A DNA stretch of 64,000 nucleotides, from NCBI RefSeq assembly GCF_002836975.1, contig NZ_NIJK01000026.1:48429-112428 (forward strand), written 5' to 3'. A model generated the notes under the pieces. The model was not told the origin of the DNA and did no database searches. It was given only the letters and a program-made list of their open reading frames with translations. Origin of the DNA: Shewanella indica. GTDB taxonomy: Bacteria > Pseudomonadota > Gammaproteobacteria > Enterobacterales > Shewanellaceae. Below are positions 21,708-31,251 of the stretch, piece by piece. The translations under genes and the position numbers were made by a program. Every line of letters starts with the position of its first letter. Position 1 is the stretch's first letter.

Positions 21708-21993
21708 CAAGTAATAATGAACTGACCTTTCCCCCGAATTTAAGACCATGACATTGATATGACTCCCTTGGCCAAATTGATGAAAACCTATGATAAAGAG
21801 ATTAGATAATATGATGGCTTGCTATGATTTATAAATTGTTGCTTTGGCTTGGTTTATTATATTTTGATAAAAATAACGTGTTAAGAGTGAACAAATTCAA
21901 GATGCCAGAGTTGTTGAAAGAGTGGGAATCAAGGGGCTGAGGTGTTGATTCAAACTCGCCCCCTTGATCCTCATTTTATATCTAGCCTTTAGT
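21708..21993. other. Intergenic stretch with an insertion-sequence-like end and an inverted repeat
   Basis: TGAACTGACC at 21718, followed by CCCCCGAATTTAAGACC, resembles the terminal repeat of IS3-family elements, but no transposase is present. ATCAAGGGG (21928) and CCCCTTGAT (21960) form a 9-bp inverted repeat beyond the stop of the next leftward gene; it lacks a T-run and is a weak terminator candidate. Confidence 0.4.
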
Positions 21994-23265
21994 CTAGCCC
22001 TGATCATAGTGGCGAATGGGCAACTGGCTGACGCTGTCGAGTCGCCAGGCTCCCTTCTCATACACGAAGCTAACGCTGTGCAGGGCATCCTTAAAGTCAT
22101 AGCGTTGGTTCGAGTCTGGCAGGAGATTGTTAAACTCCAGCTGAATGTTCTGATAACCATCCTCGATAGACAACTTCCCCAGATGATTTGGCAGATCGAT
22201 AAGGCGGCTCAGCGCCTTGTCCAACTCGCGATCTTGTATCGGCAGTTGCTGCTTAAACTGCTCACTGAACAGGGCTGCGAAGGCCTGTTTGTCCTTGCTG
22301 TGGATATAGGCGGCGTTGGTCCAGTCGGCCAACAAGAGTTCGAAGGTCTTGTTGGCCCGGGTCAGAGATGCGATTGGGGTCTTGTTGTCGTTGGTAAGGT
22401 AACTTTTAAGAGTCGCCTCGGCTTCTTCAAGGCCGCGCTCGAATATTTGCGCCACCTTTATTGCCGCCGGATCCTGGCTGGCCTTTAGCTCAGCGCTGAC
22501 TCTGTTGACGGCCTCCACCCGCTCTTGCCAACTGTTGAAACCCTTCATTAGGCCTTGTAGTGAAGCTTTATGCTGCTTCATCGCTTTGGCGACGGCCTCA
22601 TCCTGCTGGCGCGCCGCTCTGGCTTCGGAGCTCACATAATCTCTAAAGGTGCTGTTGAGTATGGTTTCGGGGGCATCGAAGTAGAGTCCCGCGCCGCTGT
22701 AGGGATCGACCCAGAGATCGCCTGTGTTTATTGGAGCTGATGGCTTAGGGTGGATATCGCCATAGTAGATTCGATCTAATTTGGCTTGGTTTTGGCTAAG
22801 GAAGGCACCAATCGCCTTGCCATCAGTGGCGGACAGCAGTTGGTATTCGGCCGCCAGTTGTTGCAACTCTTTGGAGTTCTGCACCCTTTGGCTGGCATAG
22901 TAGCCGCAGCGTAGGTTACAGACTTGTTTGGTCAAACTGGAAGCCGGGCCCAAGGTGATCGCCTCGCTCTGGATAAATACCTCGGCGGTATAGATGCCTC
23001 TGGGGATGGCACCACTCTTATCCATCAGGTAGATGGTGTTGTTGGGGCTATGGCGGCCGACGACTTGAAGATCTTGCTTACTGGCGCACAGGGAGTAGTC
23101 CCTGCTGGTGACCGGCAGCTCCTTGTCATAGGTGGAAACGACCAACTTATCCAGGCTAATCCCTTCGGGCACAGTACCTGTAATGCTGAGATCGCACTGC
23201 TGAGCGTTGGTGTTGAGGGTTAGGCCACCCAGGGCCAGGCCAAGAAATACCAATCTTTGTTTCAT
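21994..23265 (-). CDS. Exported protein of unknown function
   Basis: The frame is open from 23340, but AAGGA sits 6 bases before the ATG at 23265, which gives a clear signal peptide (MKQRLVFLGLALGG, cleavage after NTNA). I therefore use 23265, giving 423 residues. The mature part has four cysteines in the first third (CDLS, CASK, CNLRCGYY), a helical charged middle (residues about 200-300) and a C-terminal stretch ending FVYEKGAWRLDSV that could be a small NTF2-like alpha/beta fold; that last point is weak inference. No family recognised. It is monocistronic. Confidence 0.65.
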   Translation of the reverse strand: MKQRLVFLGLALGGLTLNTNAQQCDLSITGTVPEGISLDKLVVSTYDKELPVTSRDYSLCASKQDLQVVGRHSPNNTIYLMDKSGAIPRGIYTAEVFIQSEAITLGPASSLTKQVCNLRCGYYASQRVQNSKELQQLAAEYQLLSATDGKAIGAFLSQNQAKLDRIYYGDIHPKPSAPINTGDLWVDPYSGAGLYFDAPETILNSTFRDYVSSEARAARQQDEAVAKAMKQHKASLQGLMKGFNSWQERVEAVNRVSAELKASQDPAAIKVAQIFERGLEEAEATLKSYLTNDNKTPIASLTRANKTFELLLADWTNAAYIHSKDKQAFAALFSEQFKQQLPIQDRELDKALSRLIDLPNHLGKLSIEDGYQNIQLEFNNLLPDSNQRYDFKDALHSVSFVYEKGAWRLDSVSQLPIRHYDQG

Positions 23266-24475
23266 GCAAAGTCCTTGTTGCGCGTAGTTTGTAGTGAGGC
23301 TTTTCCCCATCATGTTTTCGTTAAAAAACCATATTTCCAATTAAAATTAGTTGCTTAGTGAATGATGGTTTTCATTTATTTATGCTATCGCGAATTGTCC
23401 TGCCTTGTCATCAGTTAATGGGGATCAAGGCGTCGGGTGATTGTAGAAAGTAAGGGGGGGCATCATCTTATGTTAAACATACCTCACTGATGCCTCGGAT
23501 AGACTGTAATTGGCGGAAATTGTGCTTTCAGCCGCCGTTTATATAATGTGGTGTTCAGGTGTATCAACATAGGTGTTGAATTCGCGACAAGCTAATCATT
23601 GAAGTGATGCCTGATCCTGGCCCGGGGAATTGCCTGAGAGGTAACATGGTTATAGGTATTAAAAGTGTTCAGCACTACTACGGGTTTGAATCCGTTCTGC
23701 TATAACCAGTAATTGGACAATAGATGTTTTCAATGGAGAGTTATTGCTTTATATGGAAAATATTGTTCCATCGGATGTTGAGATTGTTACCAATTTCGAG
23801 CTTAAAAAAAGTGAAAGCTGAACTAGATTTAATTTGGACGAAAAACAATGATCAAATAAATTCCGTTAAGCGACTTATATCCCCGTAACTTTGATTTCTT
23901 GATTGCAGAATGTGAAAAATATGAATATTTCAGGGTGCTTATTTTCTGAATCCTTCCCTGGATAATATTTAGGTTAAGTGTTTGTTATGGTGGGATGTAT
24001 TATTGTGTATTGAGCCAAGGTTGAGGCTTTCAATGTTGGATGTATAAGGCTGAATCAGTCAGGGTGTGGCCGATATTATTAAATGTTAATCTGTGATGTG
24101 TTGAATGTATTTTAATGAGAATTCAATAGCAAGCTGAGGCGTTGTCGCATCCAGTTTTTATAGGTCGATATTATTTACAAGTGTATTTTTTATAGTGTAA
24201 GTATGGTTATCGGTTTGTGATTTGTGAGAACGTTGAGGTTCAATTGTTGTTTTTTGAATTTATACTGAATTATTTTGTAACTGTAGAGCTTGATAGGGCT
24301 TCAATAACACCTTTTTATGAGTTAATGACTTACAATGAGTAAAGGAAGGTGGGATTGTGACAGGCAGTGCGGAACTATGCTCATGCGTTATCTGAGCTGT
24401 TGATATTCCACATTTGTCATCTTGGTCTCCTTAGAGGCATAGTGTGTAACTTATGTTTGGCATGAGAAGAAAACA
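23266..24475. other. 1.2-kb AT-rich intergenic region
   Basis: No convincing gene is seen on either strand. It contains the promoter of the leftward exported-protein gene, a tRNA-like foldable segment at 23647-23708, and a 51-codon open frame at 23733-23888 with no ribosome-binding site that I do not accept. The last part should hold the LysR gene promoter. Confidence 0.6.
23647..23708 (+). other. tRNA-like foldable element
   Basis: TGGTTATAG and CTATAACCA form a 9-bp closing stem around two small hairpins, AGTG-TTCAG-CACT and ACGG-GTTTGAAT-CCGT, the second resembling a T-arm. At about 60 bases it is too short for a tRNA and lacks an anticodon arm in register. It may be a decayed tRNA, a small structured RNA or chance. 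Confidence 0.35.
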
Positions 24476-25360
24476 GTGAAAATTGACGACCTCAGATTAT
24501 TTTTATCGGTTGTGGATCTAGGCAGCTTTGCCGCAGCCGCCAGTTCCATAGGTGTTCCAAGAGCCTATGTCAGCCGCCGTATTGGTGAGTTGGAGGCTGA
24601 CTTAGGTAGCAAACTCTTTACCAGAACCACACGTAAGCTGACTCTGACGCCAACCGGAGAAATCTACTATCAGCAGCTGCTGGAGATTATTCCCAGATTA
24701 GAGTCGTTAAATGAGTCGATAAAGAACCAAAGGAATATGCCAACGGGCTCGGTCAAACTGGGTTTAATTGGCGATGCCGATATTGTCGCCCACAACCTGT
24801 TGCAGGAATTCCTTCGAACCTATCCGCTGATTACTTTGGAAACTCATGTAAGCAACCTGGGATACCACGATATTTTGACCTATGGTTTGGATGCCTGTGT
24901 TCATATAGGTGAGATGAAAGACAGCTCCTTTGTGGCCCGCCCTTTGATGAGAGGATTGCGAAAACTCTATGCCAGCCCGGATTATATCGCGGAGCATGGC
25001 ATGCCCGCATCGATTGAAGATCTGGATAATCATGCCTTGATCATTCACCGTTTGGCTAACGGCGAGCTGGAAGATAAATGGACTTTTAACCAGGGCGAGT
25101 ACCGCACCCATAGCCGGCTGATTTCCAACAATAGTTCCTACGTAAAACATGCTGTTATGAATGGGGCCGGTATCAGTTTGTTGGCTGAGCTGAGCGCTGC
25201 AGAACATGTTAAATCGGGTGAGTTGGTAGAAGTACTGCCAGAGTGTGAAGTTTATGTTGATGATGTTTGGTTGGTTTATCCCAGTCGCAAGGGGATGACC
25301 CATGCCGCCAGGTTATTGATTGACAGTATTATTGAGGAAGCACGTAAGTTGGATCTGTAG
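24476..25360 (+). CDS. LysR-family transcriptional regulator
   Basis: A 294-residue LysR-type regulator: N-terminal helix-turn-helix (FAAAASSIGVPRAYVSRRI, then LEADLGSKLFTRTTRKLTLT) and a C-terminal effector domain. The start is GTG at 24476 behind GAGAAGA. It lies 106 bases upstream of, and in the same direction as, a complete RND efflux operon, so local control of that operon is the natural hypothesis although LysR genes are more often divergent. Effector unknown. Confidence 0.9.
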   Translation: MKIDDLRLFLSVVDLGSFAAAASSIGVPRAYVSRRIGELEADLGSKLFTRTTRKLTLTPTGEIYYQQLLEIIPRLESLNESIKNQRNMPTGSVKLGLIGDADIVAHNLLQEFLRTYPLITLETHVSNLGYHDILTYGLDACVHIGEMKDSSFVARPLMRGLRKLYASPDYIAEHGMPASIEDLDNHALIIHRLANGELEDKWTFNQGEYRTHSRLISNNSSYVKHAVMNGAGISLLAELSAAEHVKSGELVEVLPECEVYVDDVWLVYPSRKGMTHAARLLIDSIIEEARKLDL

Positions 25361-25466
25361 ATTGTCACGAATTTCATGACATTGATGTGTAAATATATGT
25401 TATTGTTTTAGATATGGCCTGGTATTACTCTGTGCCGCAATTGATATAAGTAGTTAGGAAATTGCA

Positions 25467-26576
25467 GTGACAAGAGTAAAACCGACCGGGCTTAAGTTAA
25501 GTCTGCTATGCAGTAGCGTGGTATTCATGCTGTGGGGTTGTGGCAACAGTGAGCAGCCACAGGTCTCCTCGACTGCGCTTCCACTGGTTCAGGTGATGGA
25601 GCTACCGGCTCCGGTCAGTGATAGAGTGCATCAGTTCAGTGGCATTCTGGAATCAGACAAAACGGCTGAGCTGTCTTTTAGGGTGCCGGGCACACTGGAG
25701 CAGATCTTGGCTGATGAAGGCAGTCAGGTTAAAAAGGGCCAAGTCATCGCTCGTCTGGATCCCCATGATTTTCAGGTCAGTGTGATGGAGCTTGAGGCCA
25801 GACTCAGCGAGGCCGAGGCTGCACATCGTTTGGCTGCCATTGAACTTAAGCGGGTTCGCGCCGCTATTAATGATAAGGCGATAGCCGGGGTCAAATTGGA
25901 TCGGGCTATCAGCGCCGAAGCCCGCGCCAAGGCGGGTGTCGAACTGTTGAAGCAATCTTTGAAAAAGGCCCAGGACTCTCTGGCCTATACCTCTCTCAAA
26001 GCTCCCTATGACGGCGTCATAGGTAAGCGCTTTGTCGACCGATATGAGCTGGTGGATGTTGGCACTCAGATAGTCACCATACATCAACCCACCACGCTTA
26101 ATGCCGTGGTCGATGTCTCTGAAAGTCAAATTTGGAATCTACGCCAGGGCGCAAACGGTGAAGTCTCCTGGTTCAATGCTGAAGGTTCGGTTGCGGCCGA
26201 GATCACCCAGATTGCCAGTGTTCCCGATAGGCTCAAACGCACTTATGAAGTGACCTTTGCCCTGAAACAAGCACCCAAGCAGTTGGTCGCCGGAAAGGCT
26301 GTCAATGTGGCGGTGAGCTTACCTTACGCCAGCAAAACACCGGTGTTTTGTATTCCGGCGATGGCGGTATCCAGTCAAAAGAGTCAGCTGTATGTTAATC
26401 GGGTGGTGAATGAGCATGCCAAGGCGGTAGCGGTTAAAGCCATGAGTCAAACCGACGACTCTATCTGTGTTTCCGGCGAACTCCAGCAAGGTGAACGTAT
26501 CATTTTGGCCGGTGGTGCCTTTGTGGAAAATGGACACAAGGTGGAGGTATTGGGCGAGGCGCAGGTTAAGTCATGA
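25467..26576 (+). CDS. RND efflux periplasmic adaptor (membrane fusion protein), lipoprotein
   Basis: A 369-residue adaptor. The lipobox is LWGC, so the mature N-terminal cysteine is lipid-anchored to the inner membrane. A biotinyl-lipoyl-like half (PGTLEQILADEGSQVKKGQVIARLD), an alpha-helical hairpin (residues about 100-165) and a second lipoyl half plus beta-barrel (LAYTSLKAPYDGVIGKRFV) follow in the usual order. The start is GTG at 25467 with AGGA 7-8 bases upstream. It overlaps the RND pump gene by 4 bases. Confidence 0.92.
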   Translation: MTRVKPTGLKLSLLCSSVVFMLWGCGNSEQPQVSSTALPLVQVMELPAPVSDRVHQFSGILESDKTAELSFRVPGTLEQILADEGSQVKKGQVIARLDPHDFQVSVMELEARLSEAEAAHRLAAIELKRVRAAINDKAIAGVKLDRAISAEARAKAGVELLKQSLKKAQDSLAYTSLKAPYDGVIGKRFVDRYELVDVGTQIVTIHQPTTLNAVVDVSESQIWNLRQGANGEVSWFNAEGSVAAEITQIASVPDRLKRTYEVTFALKQAPKQLVAGKAVNVAVSLPYASKTPVFCIPAMAVSSQKSQLYVNRVVNEHAKAVAVKAMSQTDDSICVSGELQQGERIILAGGAFVENGHKVEVLGEAQVKS

Positions 26577-29500
26577 ATCTGTCTACCTTTGCACTGAGAC
26601 AAAAAACCTTTGTCATTTTTTTCACGATTCTTGGCATGATCGCCGGGATCTACTCCTATTTTGATCTGGGGAAGTTGGAAGACCCTTCATTTACGGTTAA
26701 AAGCGCGGTTATCGTGACTCTCTATCCAGGAGCCGATGCCAAGGAAGTGGAACAGTTGGTGACCGACAAGGTCGAGACCAAACTGGAGGAGATGGAGTCG
26801 CTGTGGAAACTGCGCTCACTGTCCCGTCCCGGTAGCTCGATGATCTTTGTTGATCTCAAAGAGAAGGTGAACTCTGACGAACTGCCGCAGCAGTGGGATT
26901 TGCTGCGCCGCAAAGTGGAAGATGTGAAGCTGGAGCTGCCGATGCAGGCGCAGATCAGCATAGTCCAGGATGAGTTTTCCGAAGTCTACGGCATGTTGTT
27001 TGCGGTCTATGGCGACAACATGAACATGGCGGAGATGAAAGACCACGCCAGGGAATTACAGCGGCGGATCAAGGCGGTTGATGGCGTGAAAAAAGTGCAA
27101 CTGCACGGCATTCACGAGCAGGTGGTTAATATCCGCATCTCGGAAGAACGTCTGAGCGAAACCGGCCTGACCATGCTGCAACTGATCGATCAGTTGCAGA
27201 GCCAGAATATGCCAGTGACCGCCGGTGACTTTGATCTCGGGATTGAAAACCTGCGGGTAGAGCAGGGCGGCAGTTTCCAAACTGTGGATGATATTCGTAA
27301 CGTCAGTATTCAAACCGGGATCAATGGTTTGAACTCGGCGGTGATCCGCCTGGGGGATATCGCCGATATCACTATGGACTATCAGGATCCTGCCACTACT
27401 TTAAGCCGTTTTAATGGCCAACAGGCGGTTACTCTGGCTGTGAGTCCGGTTAACGGTATCAATGTGGTTAGCATAGGCGACACCCTTAAACAGGTGCTGG
27501 CAGATTATCAGGCCGAATTGCCTGCGGGTGCCGGTATCGGGGTTATCGCTTATCAGCCGGAAGAGGTGCAGAAGTCGGTCAACAACTTCATCAGTAATCT
27601 TATTGAAAGTATTGTGATAGTTGTGGTTGTGCTGCTGATCTTCATGGGCTGGCGCAGTGCTTCGATTGTCGGTGCCAGTTTGTTGCTGACAATTCTCTTT
27701 ACCCTGGTTTATATGAATTTGACCAATGTGGATCTGCAGCGGGTCTCCTTGGGTTCCTTTATTTTGGCCTTGGGGATGCTGGTGGATAACGCCATTGTGA
27801 TAGTGGATCTGTTCCAGGCCAAGATTAAACAAGGGATAGAGCGTACCCAGGCGGTTATCGATAGCATCAAGGAGATGGCGGTTCCGCTGCTGGCGGCGAC
27901 TGTGATTGCCGCTATGGGTACGGCGCCGGTATTGCTGTCACAAACCGACTCGGCCGAGTTCTCCTTGTCCATCGTCCAGGTGCTGTGCAGTTCACTGCTG
28001 CTTTCCTGGGTAATCGCCATGATAGTCACGCCGCTGATGTGCTGGTTCTTCCTCGGCACGGCCGTTGATGAAGACAAGGCGAAAGCCCCTTCTCGCTATT
28101 GGCTGATGTATCAAAATGCAGTTGATTGGGTAGTGGAAAACCCCAAGAAAACCTTACTGTATGTTGTCCCTTTACTGGTCGGCACCCTGTTGGCCGCACC
28201 GCTGCTGAAGGTGAACTTCATGCCGTCATCGGACCGGGCGATAGTGTTTCTGGATTACTGGTTGCCCAACGGTGGCCGCATAGAGCAGACCTCTGCCGAT
28301 ATGCGCAAGGTCGAAGCCTGGTTATTGCAGCAGCCAGAGGTGGAAAGTATCTCCAGCTCGGTCGGCGAGAGTGCACCGCGCTTTTCGGTGACAGTTGAAC
28401 CCGAGCCGCTGGACTCCAGCTATGGTCAGATACTGATCAACACCCGCAGCTATGAGGATATTGAACCCCTGGTCAGTCGTGGTGATGCCTGGTTAAAGGC
28501 GCAATTCCCCTATGCCGAGCCGAGATTCAGGGATCTCAAACTGGCGACCAAGGATAAGTATTCGGTTGAAGCGCGCTTTATCGGCCCGGATCCCGAGGTG
28601 CTGCATCGCCTAGCCGATGAGGCAAAGGCTGTGATGGCAGCACACCCCAATCTCAAATATATTCGCGACGACTGGCGTCAGGAAAGCAAGGTGATGACGC
28701 CTATGGTCGACCTGCATGCGGCGCGCCTCGCCGGTGTAACCCGAACCGATATTGCCAATGCCATCAATCGGGTGACTGAAGGCAGCCAGGTGGGCACCAT
28801 GAGGCATGGGGATGACCTTATTCCTATTAAGCTGCGCAGTGCCAACGCGACTCTGGAGCACTTTGAAAATATTCCGGTGCGCTCTTTGCTGGGCACTCAC
28901 AGCGTGCCTATGGGGCAAGTGGTTGAGAGCATAGAGATCAAGGGTGAAGAAAGCATGATCTGGCGTCGCAACCGGCTGCCGGCTATTACGGTTCAGGCCG
29001 GAGTTAGCGGCGACACCGCATCCAATGTTCGTCAGCAGATTGCCGCCGAGATTGAAGCCATTGCCTTGCCGGCCGGCTACAAGATGGAGTGGGGTGGTGA
29101 ATACTATGACGAGCAGCGCTCCATTGATGACTTGCTGGAACAAAATCCCAAGGCCACCTTGTTGATGCTGATCATTCTGGTCGCCATGTTCAATGCCTTC
29201 CGCCAGCCTCTGATCATCATGATCACCTTGCCGCTGGCCTCCATCGGCATTGTCTGGAGCCTGTTGTTGCTGGATAAACCCTTCGGCTTTATGGCGATAG
29301 TCGGCATGATCTGCCTCTCGGGCATGATCATCAAAAACGGCATTGTCCTGATGGATCAGATAGAGCTAGAGCGTCGTAACGGTTTGGGCATTGCCGAGGC
29401 GATCAAGGCTGCGACCTTGAATCGAACCATGGCGATCTCAATGGCGGCGTTGACTACGGCGCTGGGGATGATCCCTCTGCTTACCGATCGCTTGTTCGAT

Positions 29501-29671
29501 CAGATGGCGGCCACCATTATTGGCGGTCTCACCGCGGCATCCGTGCTGTCACTGTTTGTAATGCCGGCCCTTTATCGCTTGTTTTATCACAGGGATGAAC
29601 AAAAAGAAGCCGAACAACTTGAGTTGGCGGCCCCATCACAGCCTGTATTGACAGCCAAAGAGGTGAAGTAA
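26573..29671 (+). CDS. RND-family efflux pump, inner-membrane transporter
   Basis: A 1032-residue AcrB-fold proton antiporter with 12 membrane helices in two repeats and two large periplasmic loops. SLGSFILALGMLVDNAIVIVD in helix 4 contains the proton-relay aspartates, and MIVTPLMCWFF and GMIIKNGIVLMDQIELE are also typical. The N-terminus LGKLEDPSFTVKSAVIVTLYPGAD places it with the TriC-like branch of the HAE1-type pumps. Substrates cannot be read from sequence. ATG at 26573 overlaps the adaptor stop, and the pump stop overlaps the outer-membrane gene by one base (TAATG). Confidence 0.93.
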   Translation: MNLSTFALRQKTFVIFFTILGMIAGIYSYFDLGKLEDPSFTVKSAVIVTLYPGADAKEVEQLVTDKVETKLEEMESLWKLRSLSRPGSSMIFVDLKEKVNSDELPQQWDLLRRKVEDVKLELPMQAQISIVQDEFSEVYGMLFAVYGDNMNMAEMKDHARELQRRIKAVDGVKKVQLHGIHEQVVNIRISEERLSETGLTMLQLIDQLQSQNMPVTAGDFDLGIENLRVEQGGSFQTVDDIRNVSIQTGINGLNSAVIRLGDIADITMDYQDPATTLSRFNGQQAVTLAVSPVNGINVVSIGDTLKQVLADYQAELPAGAGIGVIAYQPEEVQKSVNNFISNLIESIVIVVVVLLIFMGWRSASIVGASLLLTILFTLVYMNLTNVDLQRVSLGSFILALGMLVDNAIVIVDLFQAKIKQGIERTQAVIDSIKEMAVPLLAATVIAAMGTAPVLLSQTDSAEFSLSIVQVLCSSLLLSWVIAMIVTPLMCWFFLGTAVDEDKAKAPSRYWLMYQNAVDWVVENPKKTLLYVVPLLVGTLLAAPLLKVNFMPSSDRAIVFLDYWLPNGGRIEQTSADMRKVEAWLLQQPEVESISSSVGESAPRFSVTVEPEPLDSSYGQILINTRSYEDIEPLVSRGDAWLKAQFPYAEPRFRDLKLATKDKYSVEARFIGPDPEVLHRLADEAKAVMAAHPNLKYIRDDWRQESKVMTPMVDLHAARLAGVTRTDIANAINRVTEGSQVGTMRHGDDLIPIKLRSANATLEHFENIPVRSLLGTHSVPMGQVVESIEIKGEESMIWRRNRLPAITVQAGVSGDTASNVRQQIAAEIEAIALPAGYKMEWGGEYYDEQRSIDDLLEQNPKATLLMLIILVAMFNAFRQPLIIMITLPLASIGIVWSLLLLDKPFGFMAIVGMICLSGMIIKNGIVLMDQIELERRNGLGIAEAIKAATLNRTMAISMAALTTALGMIPLLTDRLFDQMAATIIGGLTAASVLSLFVMPALYRLFYHRDEQKEAEQLELAAPSQPVLTAKEVK

Positions 29672-31146
29672 TGAAGAAGCATATTTTGGCTGCCATTGTC
29701 GGCGTAACCCTGGTCAGTGGTTGCAGCATGGCACCTGACTATCAGTTGCCAAGCGTGAAGGTCAGTGAGCTGTATTTCAATGCCGATACCCAAGGCGTGG
29801 CGGCTCAGGCCCTTGACTATCAAGAGTGGTGGCGGCAGTTCAATGATCCGCAATTGGATGCCTTGGTAGCCACGGCGCAGCAGCAAAACATCAACCTGAA
29901 AATCGCCGCCGAGCGGATCCGTTCGGCCCAGGCCTACGAAACGGCAGTGTCATCTTTGAAGTTGCCTTCGGTTTCTCTGGGCGGTGGTTATATGGATCTG
30001 CGGATCAGCGAGAACGATCCCATGATGGGGGGGGCAGTTTCCGGCGTCGACTTGCCCGACTCCCTCGGTGGCGGCAGTGTCAAATTGATGGACAGAGACC
30101 CCAATAGCAGCTTTCTCGGGGCGACGATAGCCTGGGAGGCCGATCTGTTTGGTCGCATAGATAGCCTGAGCCGGGCCGCAGAAATTCGGGTGGAGCAGGC
30201 AAGAATACTGAGAGCCAACCTCACCACCTTGATGACGGCCGAAGTCATAGATAACTATCTGCAATATCGCGGCGCCGAGGAGCGGATGCTGATCGCGGCC
30301 AAGAATATCAAGGAGCAGACAGAGGTGCTGGCACTGGTGGAATCGCTGGAGCGCCATGGTTATGGCTCCAGCCTGGATGTAGCCAATGCCAAGGCTGCGC
30401 TGGCGACGACCAAGGCGATGCTGCCCATGCTGGACTCGGCCAAGCAGGCACATCTGCATCGGCTGGCGTTGCTGCTTGGGGAGAATATCAACCAAACCCA
30501 GGCGCGTTTGACTGATGCCGCATTGCCGCAGATGCAGCAGTTGATCCCGACCGGGGTGCCTTCTGAATTGTTGACCCGGCGTTTGGATATCGCCTTGGCC
30601 GAGAGGGAAATTGCCGCCAAGAACCAGGAGTTGGGTGCCGCCATTGCCGCCAAGTACCCTAGCTTTTATCTGACCGGCGCCCCGGGATTATCGGCAGATC
30701 ACTTTGACGATCTCTTCTCCTCAGGCTCCACCACTTGGGCGCTGGCGGCGGGGTTCAACTGGAATATCTTCGATGCCGGTCGGACTCAGGCCATGGTTGA
30801 TATCCAGGAGAGTGGCTTTAAGACAGCCGTGATGAGTTACCAACAGACGGTCAATAACGCCATCAATGAGGTGGAAACTGTGCTGAGGCTTTACGGCAAT
30901 AGCCAGGAATATCATAAGCATATAGCCAAGGCTGAGGCCCAGGCCGAGACGGCGGTGACCAAGGCCACCTCCCTGTATCGAGCCGGGCTCGAGAACCACT
31001 TGAGTGTGTTGAATGCCCAGAACGTCAAAAACAACATTCAGGATGCCGAAGTGGTGGCCAGGCTCAATACCGCCTCTACTGTTGTCACTCTGTATAAGGC
31101 GCTCGGGGGTGATTGGAGCTTGGAGCAAACCCAGTCGCAACGATAA
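29671..31146 (+). CDS. RND efflux outer-membrane factor (NodT/OprM family)
   Basis: A 491-residue TolC-like channel lipoprotein: lipobox VSGC at residues 15-18, then two OEP repeats of long alpha-helices and barrel strands (QEWWRQFNDPQLDALVATA; TVNNAINEVETVL). It completes the tripartite pump and ends in a strong terminator. Coupled start with the pump gene; no gap in the operon. Confidence 0.92.
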   Translation: MKKHILAAIVGVTLVSGCSMAPDYQLPSVKVSELYFNADTQGVAAQALDYQEWWRQFNDPQLDALVATAQQQNINLKIAAERIRSAQAYETAVSSLKLPSVSLGGGYMDLRISENDPMMGGAVSGVDLPDSLGGGSVKLMDRDPNSSFLGATIAWEADLFGRIDSLSRAAEIRVEQARILRANLTTLMTAEVIDNYLQYRGAEERMLIAAKNIKEQTEVLALVESLERHGYGSSLDVANAKAALATTKAMLPMLDSAKQAHLHRLALLLGENINQTQARLTDAALPQMQQLIPTGVPSELLTRRLDIALAEREIAAKNQELGAAIAAKYPSFYLTGAPGLSADHFDDLFSSGSTTWALAAGFNWNIFDAGRTQAMVDIQESGFKTAVMSYQQTVNNAINEVETVLRLYGNSQEYHKHIAKAEAQAETAVTKATSLYRAGLENHLSVLNAQNVKNNIQDAEVVARLNTASTVVTLYKALGGDWSLEQTQSQR

Positions 31147-31159
31147 GGCGTTGATCTTA

Positions 31160-31204
31160 GGTGCAGGGACTTTGTATGAGTCTATCCCTGCACCCGCTTT
31201 TTCC
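31160..31204 (+). terminator. Rho-independent terminator of the efflux operon
   Basis: GGTGCAGGGA (31160) and TCCCTGCACC (31185) form a perfect 10-bp stem with a 15-base loop, followed by CGCTTTTTCC. Confidence 0.88.
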
Positions 31205-31251
31205 TGAGTGAACCGCTGAGTCTGGTCACACTGAAAATCACAGGAGTTATT

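Noticed and set aside
19285..21993. Prophage or integrative element
   Set aside because: No integrase, structural phage genes, tRNA target or flanking direct repeats were seen; only small IS remnants and cassette-like genes.
23647..23708. A functional tRNA gene
   Set aside because: About 60 bases between acceptor-like arms, a T-loop of 8 instead of 7 bases, no anticodon arm in register.
23733..23888. A 51-codon ORF in the AT-rich intergenic region
   Set aside because: No Shine-Dalgarno, no recognisable sequence, and an overlapping short frame is equally plausible; best treated as chance.
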